The notes beneath the pieces are model-generated. The model ran no database searches. It was not told the origin of the DNA and saw only the letters and a list, made by a program, of their open reading frames with translations. Shown here in pieces: positions 1-5,882 of a DNA stretch of 16,096 bases. Both the position numbers and the translations under genes were made by a program. The DNA is from Oscillospiraceae bacterium (GTDB lineage: Bacteria; Bacillota_A; Clostridia; Oscillospirales; Oscillospiraceae): assembly GCA_015068175.1 (NCBI GenBank), contig SVLA01000033.1:1-16096 (forward strand), in the 5' to 3' direction. Each line of letters opens with the position of its first letter. Within the stretch, counting starts at the first letter, position 1.

Positions 1-466
1 CCACCTTGCCAATGCCGCCGGACAGCTTCACATGGGTGGGGAAGGTGGCGCCGCCCATGCCCACCACGCCGGCTTCCCGGATGATATTGATCAGTTCTTC
101 GGTGGTCAGGGCTGCCACCTCTTCCGGGGTACGGGGTTTGCAATCCGCGCACAGGGTGCCCTGATGGTCATTTTCGATGACCACGCTCATGACGGTGGTG
201 CCGTTGGTGTGGGCCTTCATCTCCACGGACTTGACCTTGCCGGAGACAGAGGCGTGGACCGGAACGCACAAGCCGGTATTGTCGCCGATCTTCTGACCCT
301 TGGTGACCAGATCGCCCTTTTTGACCAGGGGCTTGCAGGGAGCGCCGATATGCTGTGACATGGGGATCACCACGATATCGGGTTCCGGGAAGACCTGGAT
401 GCGTTGATTTTCGGAATGGTGCTTATGTTCCGCCGGATGTACGCCGCCGAAAAAATGGAACGCCAT
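1..466 (-). CDS. rnfC: Electron transport complex subunit RnfC, N-terminal part (truncated by window edge)
   Basis: The first 155 residues of a protein whose reading frame runs off the left edge. The N-terminus (MAFHFFGGVHPAEHKHHSEN) matches the RnfC family start, in which a glycine-rich GGVHP segment precedes a barrel-sandwich domain. The sandwich-like region is seen around residues 40-85 (KPLVKKGDLVTKGQKIG, then VHASVSGKVKSVE). The beginning of the NADH/FMN-binding SLBB region follows, with GVVGMGGATFPTHVKL near residues 131-146. RnfC is the peripheral, FeS- and flavin-carrying subunit of the membrane Rnf complex, which couples ferredoxin:NAD+ oxidoreduction to ion translocation. The start at 466 is supported by an AGAGGTG ribosome site 7-8 bases upstream. 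Other rnf subunits, if present as usual, would lie left of the window. The identification is firm; the ion used cannot be judged. Confidence 0.93.
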   Translation of the reverse strand, partial: MAFHFFGGVHPAEHKHHSENQRIQVFPEPDIVVIPMSQHIGAPCKPLVKKGDLVTKGQKIGDNTGLCVPVHASVSGKVKSVEMKAHTNGTTVMSVVIENDHQGTLCADCKPRTPEEVAALTTEELINIIREAGVVGMGGATFPTHVKLSGGIGKV

Positions 467-493
467 TTTCGATCACCTCTTCTGAATTATTGC

Positions 494-509
494 GGGGGTA
501 TAGTCCCCC
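494..509 (-). promoter_or_regulatory. Small G5/C5 hairpin in the rnfC leader
   Basis: A perfect 5-bp inverted repeat (five G, six-base loop, five C) lies between the predicted transcription start and the ribosome site of rnfC. It has no T-run, so it is not a terminator. It could be an operator or an mRNA-stabilising hairpin; no regulator site is recognised. Confidence 0.3.
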
Positions 510-525
510 TTATATTACAAATTAT

Positions 526-554
526 ATCATACTGCAAAGTTGGGGAATTGTCCA
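526..554 (-). promoter_or_regulatory. Sigma-A-type promoter for rnfC
   Basis: On the minus strand, TGGACA (549-554) and TATGAT (526-531) are separated by 17 bases, five of six matches in each box. The predicted start of transcription is near 519, giving a leader of about 53 bases. That leader contains a GGGGG/CCCCC inverted repeat (494-509). Confidence 0.6.
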
Positions 555-634
555 TAGTTTTTCCGTGGAACTGCACAAAATATCTTTATATCGATACAAA
601 AAGTTGAAATTATCCCGCAAAGCGCCGGGTGCAT

Positions 635-658
635 ATTTTGCCTGCCCTGGGGCAAAAT
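635..658 (+). promoter_or_regulatory. Hairpin immediately upstream of the DUF421 gene ribosome site
   Basis: ATTTTGCC (635-642) and GGCAAAAT (651-658) form an 8-bp inverted repeat just before the AAAGGAGG ribosome site at 664-671. It lacks a T-run, so it is not a terminator. No convincing promoter was found for the downstream gene, and any regulatory role is a guess. Confidence 0.25.
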
Positions 659-681
659 GGGAAAAAGGAGGGGATGATGGG

Positions 682-1353
682 ATGCTTGGTTTGCTGGGAA
701 GGACGTTGGTGCTGTATCTGTCCCTCATGGGCGTTGTACGGATCCTGGGCAAGCGGCAGGTGGGGGAGATGGAGCCGGCGGAATTCGTGGTGACCATGCT
801 CGTGAGCAACCTGGCCGCTATTCCCATTGAGGAAACAGACCTGCCGCTGTACAGCGGCGTGATCCCCATTGCCACGGTGCTGGGCATGGAGATGCTGTTT
901 TCCTGGGCCTGTATGCGCTCCGTCTGGCTGCGGCGGGTGCTGTGGGGCAAGCCGGTGATCCTTATCGACAACGGCCGGATCCTCCGGGAAAATCTGCGGC
1001 GGACCCGGGTCACCCTGGACGAGCTGATGGAGCAGTTGCGTCAGAAAGATGTTCTGCAGCCGGAAACGGTGCAGTATGCCATTTTGGAGACCAACGGCAA
1101 TCTGTCGGTCTTTCCCTTTCCGGCCCATCAGCCGGTCAGCGCAAAAGACGCCGGCATCCAGGCGAAAAAGCAGTTGCTGCCCTTCACCATCATTGCCGAC
1201 GGATATTTGTATAAGGAGAATCTGCGGCTTTCGGGCCGGGATGAGACCTGGCTGAAGCGAATCCTGGAGGAGCACCGTTGCCGGCAGACGGAGGTGTTTC
1301 TGCTGACGGTGGACCCGGCCGGAAAAATTCTCTTTCTGCGAAAAGACCCCTGA
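682..1353 (+). CDS. DUF421 / YetF-domain membrane protein
   Basis: A 223-residue protein. The N-terminal third holds about three hydrophobic segments (near residues 4-21, 33-50 and 57-77). Between the first two is the family-typical stretch RILGKRQVGEMEPAEFVV, with the conserved GKRQ-(x)n-P-x-E/D-F pattern. The remainder, from about residue 85 (GKPVILIDNGRI) to the end, is the soluble alpha/beta YetF/YcaP-type domain, including RVTLDELMEQLRQKDV and VQYAILETNGNLSVFP. This matches the Bacillus YetF/YrbG/YdfS-type proteins, whose biochemical role is unclear. The frame is open further upstream, but the ATG at 682 is chosen because AAAGGAGG at 664-671 lies about 10 bases before it and the family begins here. 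It appears monocistronic. Confidence 0.9.
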   Translation: MLGLLGRTLVLYLSLMGVVRILGKRQVGEMEPAEFVVTMLVSNLAAIPIEETDLPLYSGVIPIATVLGMEMLFSWACMRSVWLRRVLWGKPVILIDNGRILRENLRRTRVTLDELMEQLRQKDVLQPETVQYAILETNGNLSVFPFPAHQPVSAKDAGIQAKKQLLPFTIIADGYLYKENLRLSGRDETWLKRILEEHRCRQTEVFLLTVDPAGKILFLRKDP

Positions 1354-1365
1354 CCCCCTGGCCTC

Positions 1366-1597
1366 TCCCTCTGGGAAAGGTGGTGCAAATCTCCGATTTG
1401 CACCGGAGAGGGCGTCCCCAAAGCCTTCTCCTGGAGGTGGTGCTCCGCGCAGCGAATCAAAATCCCAATGATTGCCGGGGGCAATCATACCTTATCAAAT
1501 AGGTGCCCCCGCAGGGGGCGGATGTGGTGTAGCCCCGCAGGGGCGTTGCAATGGTGATCATCCAACCGCGCGGCGGGAGTAAACCCCCGCCCTACAG
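1366..1597. repeat. Intergenic block of short palindromic repeats
   Basis: The 340 bases between the DUF421 gene and the GNAT gene hold no gene I can support. They contain a 10-bp hairpin (1382-1391 with 1395-1404, loop TCC), two similar G/C palindromes (1505-1519 and 1532-1544), and a segment at 1571-1597 that recurs exactly at 5849-5875. The left part resembles the longer hairpin repeat at 8961-9090. This looks like degenerate copies of multicopy non-coding repeats. Confidence 0.6.
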
Positions 1598-1663
1598 TAG
1601 CGCCGCCTCCTACAATGGCTGTGCCATAAACCCCAACTTTCTGCTTTTTTGACATTCTTAAAC

Positions 1664-1690
1664 ACCCTCCCCGGTGGGGAGGGTATTTTT
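1664..1690 (+). terminator. Intrinsic terminator between convergent genes
   Basis: ACCCTCCCC (1664-1672) pairs with GGGGAGGGT (1676-1684), a 9-bp stem with a 3-base loop, followed by ATTTTT on the plus strand. On the minus strand the T-run is weaker. It can end DUF421 read-through on the plus strand and may also serve the GNAT gene ending at 1694. Confidence 0.75.
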
Positions 1691-1693
1691 CTC

Positions 1694-2452
1694 TCAATCA
1701 AAGGCCAAACCGAAATATTCCGGCGCTTTTCCCGGTGAGAACGGCCGATACATGGCGAAATCCCGGTCATTGCCCGGCCCGCGGAAGGTGCCCCGCCGGC
1801 ATTGCAATGCCGCCAAAACCTGACCGGCCGCCGCCGGATCTCCCAGAAATTCGGCGCAGACCAAATTCCCCGTGGGGGCCCCTGCGGCGCAGAGCAGCAC
1901 CTGCTCCCCGGCGTACAGCCGGGCCGTCACCTGCAGCAGGGCCAGATTTTCCCGCTCCTGCACCACGCCCCCCGCCGGCAGATACTGCCGCCGCAGCCGG
2001 GCATATTCCGCCCCGTCCACTTCCCGCAGGGCCATGGCCCGGTCCGCCGGCCCGCAGGTCCATTGCCGGACCCGGCTGCAGACTTCGTAACCCATGCCCC
2101 GGTACATCTGAAACAATCCCGGCTCTCCCGGCACCAGAATGGCCCCGGCGTAGCCCAGCTCCTGCAGCAGCTTGTGAGTGTCCGCCATCAGCGCCCTGCA
2201 ATGACCCCGGCCCCGGTACTTTTTTGCCGTGGCCACGGCGTACAGATAGGCCATGGGCCGATCCTCCAGGGCGCAGTCCAGCCAGTACAGCGCCGCCGTT
2301 ACTTCGCTGCCCTCCGTGACGCACCGGCACCGGTCCGGCGCAAAAACATCACCGAAAAAGGCATCCAAAAAGGCGTCCTCATCCCCGAATGCCTGCCGCC
2401 AGAGGCTTTTCAGCAGGGGGATCTGCTCCTGCCGGGGATAATCAATCCGCAT
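1694..2452 (-). CDS. GNAT-family N-acetyltransferase
   Basis: A 252-residue protein with a GNAT fold in its first half. The acetyl-CoA-binding motif A is visible at about residues 70-90 (YAVATAKKYRGRGHCRALM, with RGRGHC at 80-85). It is followed by motif-B-like LFQMYRGMGYEV near residue 113. The second half is probably a further, degenerate domain, as in two-domain GNATs, so the substrate cannot be predicted. The ATG at 2452 is preferred over the one at 2458: the GGAGG at 2459-2463 abuts the first but is 6 bases from the second. The start overlaps the end of the DUF2156 gene by 11 bases, implying translational coupling. This DUF2156-GNAT pairing recurs in Clostridia. Confidence 0.85.
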   Translation of the reverse strand: MRIDYPRQEQIPLLKSLWRQAFGDEDAFLDAFFGDVFAPDRCRCVTEGSEVTAALYWLDCALEDRPMAYLYAVATAKKYRGRGHCRALMADTHKLLQELGYAGAILVPGEPGLFQMYRGMGYEVCSRVRQWTCGPADRAMALREVDGAEYARLRRQYLPAGGVVQERENLALLQVTARLYAGEQVLLCAAGAPTGNLVCAEFLGDPAAAGQVLAALQCRRGTFRGPGNDRDFAMYRPFSPGKAPEYFGLAFD

Positions 2453-3356
2453 CGTCATCCTCCCAAAGCCGGGCCCAGAATTTCACCACCAGGTGATCCG
2501 GGTTGTAGCTGAGCTTGGCCTGCCGCAGACCGGGGATGCCCATGTCATCCTCCCGGTTCAGATATTGCAATGTGGGATATTTGGCCTGCAGATGGGCGGC
2601 GAAGGCCTGATTGATGGCGTTGTAAGCGCCGTCCACATCCTCCCGGGCCTTTTCAAAATGGATGTCGAAGGTGTTGCCGGCCAGGGGGGAACCCATGGTA
2701 AAGGCGATGCAGACCCCGTCCTCCATGAGGGCCACGCCCTCCATGGCCAGGGCCTCCCAGCGCTTGAAGGCCCGGCGCAGGGCCCGCTGTTCCAGGTGAT
2801 AGTCTCCCTGGGGGTCCAGCGCCAGACGGTGGGCGTACCAATCGTCAGCCAGCTCCCGGGCAAGATCCAGGTTTTCCAACCTCAGCTCCACGACCCGACA
2901 GTTGGGATGATTTTCCCGGAATTTGTTCAAATGATTTCGCTTTTTCTGGAATTTCCGCCCTTTTAGTCCGGCAAGATCTTCCACTTTGTACACATAGTCA
3001 CAGCTATCCCGGTCGGGATAGAACCGGAATTTTCCGGGGTACAGCTCCTCCAGCTCCATACAATGGGCGGGACTCATGCCGGACAGACGGCAGAGGATGC
3101 CCCGCTCCCGGGCGTCGGCAATGATGGCCTCCAGAGCGGGCCGCACATCGCCGTGACCCAGGGGATAGGGATAGACGGTGCGCTTTTCAAACTGGGAGAA
3201 AAATACGATATGCTCTCCCACACGGGCTACCCGCTGACGGCCCCACAGCACCAGGTTGGTGAAGGCGTATTCGCAGCCCCGTTCGGCGCCGTAACGGGTG
3301 ACGAAGCGGTAGTAATCTTCCCGCCGGTCCAGGTCCATTTTCTGAAAATCGATCAT
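2442..3356 (-). CDS. DUF2156 (phosphatidylglycerol lysyltransferase C-terminal-like) protein
   Basis: A 304-residue soluble protein built like the DUF2156 family, two GNAT-like folds related to the catalytic domain of MprF and FemX-type aminoacyltransferases. Family-typical stretches are GRKFQKKRNHLNKFRENHP in the middle, then DIHFEKAREDVDGAYNAINQ, and near the C-terminus YLNREDDMGIPGLRQAKLSY. It lacks the N-terminal membrane part of MprF, so it is not itself an MprF flippase-synthase. The substrate is unknown; an aminoacyl- or acyl-transfer reaction is inferred. The start at 3356 follows AAAGGATG (3364-3371). It has its own promoter within the 46 bases after queT and overlaps the downstream GNAT gene. 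Confidence 0.87.
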   Translation of the reverse strand: MIDFQKMDLDRREDYYRFVTRYGAERGCEYAFTNLVLWGRQRVARVGEHIVFFSQFEKRTVYPYPLGHGDVRPALEAIIADARERGILCRLSGMSPAHCMELEELYPGKFRFYPDRDSCDYVYKVEDLAGLKGRKFQKKRNHLNKFRENHPNCRVVELRLENLDLARELADDWYAHRLALDPQGDYHLEQRALRRAFKRWEALAMEGVALMEDGVCIAFTMGSPLAGNTFDIHFEKAREDVDGAYNAINQAFAAHLQAKYPTLQYLNREDDMGIPGLRQAKLSYNPDHLVVKFWARLWEDDDAD

Positions 3357-3378
3357 GTTTTCACATCCTTTGTGGCCT

Positions 3379-3406
3379 ATTATACCACATTTGCCCCGTT
3401 TTTCAA
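3379..3406 (-). promoter_or_regulatory. Promoter for the DUF2156-GNAT operon
   Basis: Minus-strand TTGAAA (3401-3406) and TATAAT (3379-3384) are 16 bases apart. TGG directly before the -10 gives an extended -10 element. The -35 overlaps the stop codon of queT, so the two units are packed tightly but can be transcribed separately. Confidence 0.7.
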
Positions 3407-3912
3407 CATCCAAACAAGGTGACATCCAAATGGCGCCGCTTCATGGCGTTGTACAGCAGGCCCCCCAGACTCAGCAGCACCGCCAGTTCCCCCAGGGCCA
3501 CATAGGCGGCGTTGAGCCAAAATCCGCCGCCGATATACACGGTCACTTCCCAACCCACCAAAAAGGCGTTGAACAGCGCCGGCATCAGCAGACCCAGTAC
3601 CGGGGTGCCCCGGAGGGTCCACTTTCGGGTCAGCCACATGGCGCCGGTGGCCAGGGCGCTGGCCAGGGTACCCACCAGCCAATCCAGGGGCAGAGCGCCC
3701 ACAAAGGACAGATTAAAGAGCAGACAGCCCAGACTCAGGCCGGGGATGGCGGCGGGGGTGAAAAAGGCCAGGATGCACAGCGCTTCCGAGGCCCGGAACT
3801 GGATGGCCATGGAGGCAGAGTTGGGCAAAAGCAGGTTTTGCAGGTGGGTCAGGGCCACATACAGAGCCGCCAGCAGGGCGGCATGGGCGATAAATTTGAC
3901 ATTCTTCGACAT
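3403..3912 (-). CDS. queT: QueT-family queuosine-precursor transporter
   Basis: A 169-residue, strongly hydrophobic protein with five to six membrane segments, matching the S-component-like QueT family. QueT binds a queuosine precursor such as preQ1 or preQ0 and works with an ECF energy-coupling module. Recognisable stretches are the N-terminal AALLAALYVALTHLQN, followed by AIQFRASEALCILAFFTPAAIPGLSLGCLLFN, which is characteristic of QueT. The start at 3912 follows a GGAGG at 3921-3925. The ECF ATPases and EcfT are not in this window and presumably are shared and encoded elsewhere. The leader carries two transcription terminators and a possible pseudoknot, fitting riboswitch control. The family call is firm; the ligand is inferred from the family. 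Confidence 0.9.
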   Translation of the reverse strand: MSKNVKFIAHAALLAALYVALTHLQNLLLPNSASMAIQFRASEALCILAFFTPAAIPGLSLGCLLFNLSFVGALPLDWLVGTLASALATGAMWLTRKWTLRGTPVLGLLMPALFNAFLVGWEVTVYIGGGFWLNAAYVALGELAVLLSLGGLLYNAMKRRHLDVTLFGC

Positions 3913-3931
3913 AAAAACAACCTCCAAAAAG

Positions 3932-3959
3932 GAAAAAATGGGCACAAAACGTGCCCATT
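3932..3959 (-). terminator. Second leader terminator of queT
   Basis: A 9-bp perfect stem (3937-3945 with 3951-3959, 5-base loop) is followed on the minus strand by six T residues. It ends just seven bases before the queT ribosome site, a position typical of a riboswitch expression platform. Confidence 0.75.
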
Positions 3960-3965
3960 AACAGC

Positions 3966-3987
3966 AAAAAAGGGCCCAAAAAGGCCC
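3966..3987 (-). terminator. First leader terminator of queT
   Basis: On the minus strand, GGGCC (3987-3983) pairs with GGCCC (3976-3972), followed by TTTTTT (3971-3966). It sits directly upstream of the second terminator, so queT mRNA must pass two intrinsic terminators in series. Confidence 0.65.
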
Positions 3988-3993
3988 ATCATA

Positions 3994-4049
3994 ATCCCTA
4001 GTTTTGTTTACCGACAGGATGGTCACGAACTGTCCTATGAACTTTGACC
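3994..4049 (-). promoter_or_regulatory. Candidate preQ1-type riboswitch aptamer upstream of queT
   Basis: In minus-strand order: GGTCA (4049-4045), GACAG (4034-4030), TGACC (4025-4021) and CTGTC (4017-4013). The first can pair with the third and the second with the fourth, an interlocked pseudoknot. An A-rich tail ending ACAAAACTAGGG follows, recalling the A-rich strand and ACUA tail of preQ1 aptamers. PreQ1 riboswitches, including class III described from Ruminococcaceae, are known before queT. Caveat: the predicted transcription start (about 4045) would cut off the first GGTCA, so the exact fold and class are unsettled. Confidence 0.5.
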
Positions 4050-4051
4050 GT

Positions 4052-4080
4052 ATTATACATCAAGCCGGGGGATCTGTCAA
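4052..4080 (-). promoter_or_regulatory. Consensus promoter for queT
   Basis: Minus-strand TTGACA (4075-4080) and TATAAT (4052-4057) are spaced by exactly 17 bases, a perfect sigma-A consensus. Such a strong promoter followed by two terminators fits control by attenuation. Confidence 0.85.
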
Positions 4081-4084
4081 GACG

Positions 4085-4112
4085 GGAAAAAGCCCGCCGC
4101 AAAGCGACGGGC
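4085..4112 (-). terminator. Minus-strand terminator ending an unexplained structured transcript
   Basis: GCCCG.CGC (4092-4100) and GCG.CGGGC (4104-4112) form a stem with loop AAA. In minus-strand RNA the odd position is a U-G wobble, whereas in plus-strand RNA it is a C-A mismatch. Five T residues follow on the minus strand only. Both points assign it to the minus strand. It lies 5 bases before the queT -35 box, so it ends transcription that originates in 4113-4300, where no convincing gene is seen. Confidence 0.65.
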
Positions 4113-4190
4113 CTTTCCGCAAAGGGTTAGGAAAGAAGAGAGGTAGAAACAATGGAAAGGCCGGCGGCTCACGGCTTCCGCCGCCTTTCT
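4087..4190 (-). ncRNA. Possible small structured RNA or attenuator
   Basis: A roughly 100-base minus-strand transcript is suggested by a TATGAT at 4197-4202 (no good -35) and the terminator at 4085-4112. It would begin with a 12-bp hairpin with one bulge (4155-4167 with 4178-4189). A second, mutually exclusive pairing of 9 bp joins 4154-4162 with 4110-4118 and would intrude into the terminator stem. I do not recognise it as 6S, SRP or RNase P RNA. It may instead be an attenuator for read-through into queT. Confidence 0.3.
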
Positions 4191-4325
4191 GGGGATATCA
4201 TACGGCAAGGTTTTGAACAGTGCATCACGAAAGTGAAAACAAAATTCGACATTTTTGTGAACATCCATGCTGCCGGCTTGTTCAAAATTTATTCATATAT
4301 TGCTTTTTTGCCCGTTTTGTGCTAA
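4152..4325 (+). CDS. Doubtful 57-residue small ORF upstream of the acyltransferase gene
   Basis: An ATG at 4152 follows AGAGAGG by about 8 bases and opens a 57-codon frame starting MERPAAHGFRRLSGDIIRQG and ending IAFLPVLC. The C-terminal 15 or so residues are hydrophobic. Against it: codon use lacks the G/C-ending bias of neighbouring genes, its start overlaps a strong hairpin, and its end overlaps the promoter of the next gene. It resembles nothing I know. It is listed because the ribosome site is plausible, but it is more likely non-coding. Confidence 0.17.
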   Translation: MERPAAHGFRRLSGDIIRQGFEQCITKVKTKFDIFVNIHAAGLFKIYSYIAFLPVLC

Positions 4326-4328
4326 ACT
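4300..4328 (+). promoter_or_regulatory. Promoter for the acyltransferase gene
   Basis: TTGCTT (4300-4305) and TAAACT (4323-4328) are 17 bases apart. TGC directly before the -10 makes an extended -10 element that may compensate for the weak boxes. Confidence 0.45.
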
Positions 4329-4358
4329 GTCAGCAGTAATTTCGACAGGAGCATGCTT

Positions 4359-5630
4359 ATGAAGATCAAAACAATGCCCATGTCCTATCAGGACGTGCTG
4401 AAACTGCCCCGTCCCGTCCATAAAACCCCCCGGAAACCCAGCCGCCTGCTGGCCACGGTGGTCCGCATCATCTCCGCCCCCACCTTCTGGAAGACCAAAT
4501 TCAGCTACACCACCGAGCGGATGGACCTGGTGGGCGATCAGCCCTGCCTGATCCTGATGAACCATTCCAGCTTCACGGATATGAAACTGGCCTACGGCAT
4601 TTTCTATCCCAGGCGGTTCGGCATCGTCACGTCCACCGATGCCATCGTGGGCATCCTGGGCAAGCTGATGCGCTTTTTGGGCTGTACCCCCACCCACAAA
4701 TATGTGTCGGATCTGACCTTGATCCGGGATATGGAATATATGCTGAAGGTCAACAAGACCAGCGTGCTGATGTACCCCGAAGCCGGCTACTCCTTTGACG
4801 GCCGCACCACCACTTTGCCCCGGAAAATGGGCATTCTCATGAAGAAACTGGGAGTCCCCGTGGTCACCGTCATTACCCAGGGCGCCTTCCATCGGGATCC
4901 GCTGTACAATATGCTCCAGATCCGTGATGTGCAGGTCAGCGCCCACGTCAAGTGCATCGCCACCGCAGAAGAAGTTCGGGAACTGTCCGTGGCGGAGCTG
5001 GATGCCCGGCTGGATGAGTCCTTCTCCTTCGACAATTTCGCCTGGCAGCGGGATCACAGGATCTCCATCGACGTGCCCTTCCGGGCCGACGGCCTCCACC
5101 GGATCCTCTACAAGTGCCCCCATTGCGGCGGGGAAAATCAGATGGAAGGCAAGGGTATCCACCTGACCTGCCACGGCTGCGGCAAAAAGTGGGTCATGGA
5201 CGAATACGGCCAGCTTTCTGCCCTGGAGGGGGAAACGGAATATCCCCACATCCCGGATTGGTATACCTGGCAGCGGGAATGTGTCCGCAAGGAACTGGAA
5301 GAAGGGACCTACGGTCTGGATACCCCGGTGACCGTTGGCGTCCAGGTGGACCTGAAGGGATTGTACATGGTGGGCGACGGCCGCCTGGTCCATGACGAAA
5401 ACGGCTTCCGGCTCACCGGCCAGGACGGATTGGATTACAGCCAGTCCCCGGTGGCGGGCCATACCCTGTATTCCGACTACTATTTTTATGAGATCGGCGA
5501 TGTCATCGGCATCGGCAATAACGATATTTCTTATTTCTGTTTCCCCAAAGACAATGTTTCCGTCACCAAGGCCCGCCTGGCCACGGAGGAGCTGTATAAG
5601 ATGAAAAAACAGCGCCGCAGAGCCAACTAA
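4359..5630 (+). CDS. PlsC-type lysophospholipid acyltransferase with zinc ribbon
   Basis: A 423-residue protein. Residues about 55-215 form a PlsC/1-acyl-glycerol-3-phosphate acyltransferase domain. The catalytic HX4D box is NHSSFTD (H69, D74), and YPEAGYS (139-145) corresponds to the usual FPEGxxS block, with Ala in place of Gly. These enzymes transfer an acyl chain to a lysophospholipid at the membrane. Unusually, a CX2C-X14-CX2C zinc ribbon follows (CPHC at 253-256, CHGC at 271-274). A C-terminal region of about 140 residues follows that I do not recognise. Start choice: AGGAG at 4347-4351 is 7 bases from this ATG but only 1 base from an earlier one at 4353. It is monocistronic, with its own terminator. 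Acyltransferase class is likely; the substrate is unknown. Confidence 0.85.
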   Translation: MKIKTMPMSYQDVLKLPRPVHKTPRKPSRLLATVVRIISAPTFWKTKFSYTTERMDLVGDQPCLILMNHSSFTDMKLAYGIFYPRRFGIVTSTDAIVGILGKLMRFLGCTPTHKYVSDLTLIRDMEYMLKVNKTSVLMYPEAGYSFDGRTTTLPRKMGILMKKLGVPVVTVITQGAFHRDPLYNMLQIRDVQVSAHVKCIATAEEVRELSVAELDARLDESFSFDNFAWQRDHRISIDVPFRADGLHRILYKCPHCGGENQMEGKGIHLTCHGCGKKWVMDEYGQLSALEGETEYPHIPDWYTWQRECVRKELEEGTYGLDTPVTVGVQVDLKGLYMVGDGRLVHDENGFRLTGQDGLDYSQSPVAGHTLYSDYYFYEIGDVIGIGNNDISYFCFPKDNVSVTKARLATEELYKMKKQRRRAN

Positions 5631-5638
5631 ATACCTTC

Positions 5639-5669
5639 GGGCCGGTGGATCTCCACCGGCCCAGTTTTT
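5639..5669 (+). terminator. Terminator of the acyltransferase gene
   Basis: GGGCCGGTGG (5639-5648) pairs with CCACCGGCCC (5653-5662), loop ATCT, followed by AGTTTTTA. It is a strong rho-independent terminator 9 bases after the stop codon. Confidence 0.9.
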
Positions 5670-5693
5670 ATTCTTCCCGCCCCAACTCTTGTC

Positions 5694-5768
5694 GCGTAGG
5701 GGCGACCCTTGCGGTCGCCCGTCAAGCCCCTTCCCTTCCCGCGTAGGGGCGACCCTTGCGGTCGCCCG
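5694..5768. repeat. Two identical 28-bp copies of a GTAGGG palindromic repeat
   Basis: The same 28 bases occur at 5694-5721 and 5741-5768. Each contains GTAGGG followed by the palindrome GGGCGACC-CTTGC-GGTCGCCC. They are separated by 19 bases of unrelated sequence. No coding potential is seen. Confidence 0.8.
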
Positions 5769-5798
5769 CTAACACTGCCCCACACTTCCGTTTACACC

Positions 5799-5873
5799 GT
5801 AGGGCGGGGCCTTGGTCCCGCCGCATTGTGGGTGAACCTCCGCGGCAACGGCGGGAGTAAACCCCCGCCCTAC
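5799..5873. repeat. 75-bp element with 11-bp terminal inverted repeats (GTAGGG family)
   Basis: The ends are GTAGGGCGGGG (5799-5809) and CCCCGCCCTAC (5863-5873), exact reverse complements, enclosing inner hairpins. The right end (5849-5875) recurs exactly at 1571-1597. It resembles a small REP- or MITE-like element. Confidence 0.7.
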
Positions 5874-5882
5874 AGCAAACCC

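Noticed and set aside
355..681. N-terminal extension of the DUF421 protein and a plus-strand frame at 32-358
   Set aside because: Both lie antisense to rnfC or in its promoter; the DUF421 family start and the ribosome site are at 682.
1382..1404. 10-bp hairpin after the DUF421 gene considered as its terminator
   Set aside because: No T-run on either side; it belongs to the repeat block.
2915..2928. Second Noc-site-like sequence (TTTTCCCGGAATTT) inside the DUF2156 gene
   Set aside because: Only about 10 of 14 matches and inside coding sequence; expected by chance in this composition.
4077..4268. Minus-strand 63-codon frame upstream of queT, considered as a leader peptide
   Set aside because: No ribosome site before its ATG, and it runs through the structured region and terminator.
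4085..4270. 6S RNA or SRP RNA in the region upstream of queT
   Set aside because: No long closing stem with central bubble and no recognisable SRP GNAR/GGAA domain; left as an unassigned structure.
4293..5462. Long open frame on the minus strand opposite the acyltransferase gene
   Set aside because: It is antisense to a gene with clear PlsC and zinc-ribbon motifs; its composition (rich in His, Gly, Gln) is typical of the reverse frame of a GC-rich gene and it has no ribosome site.
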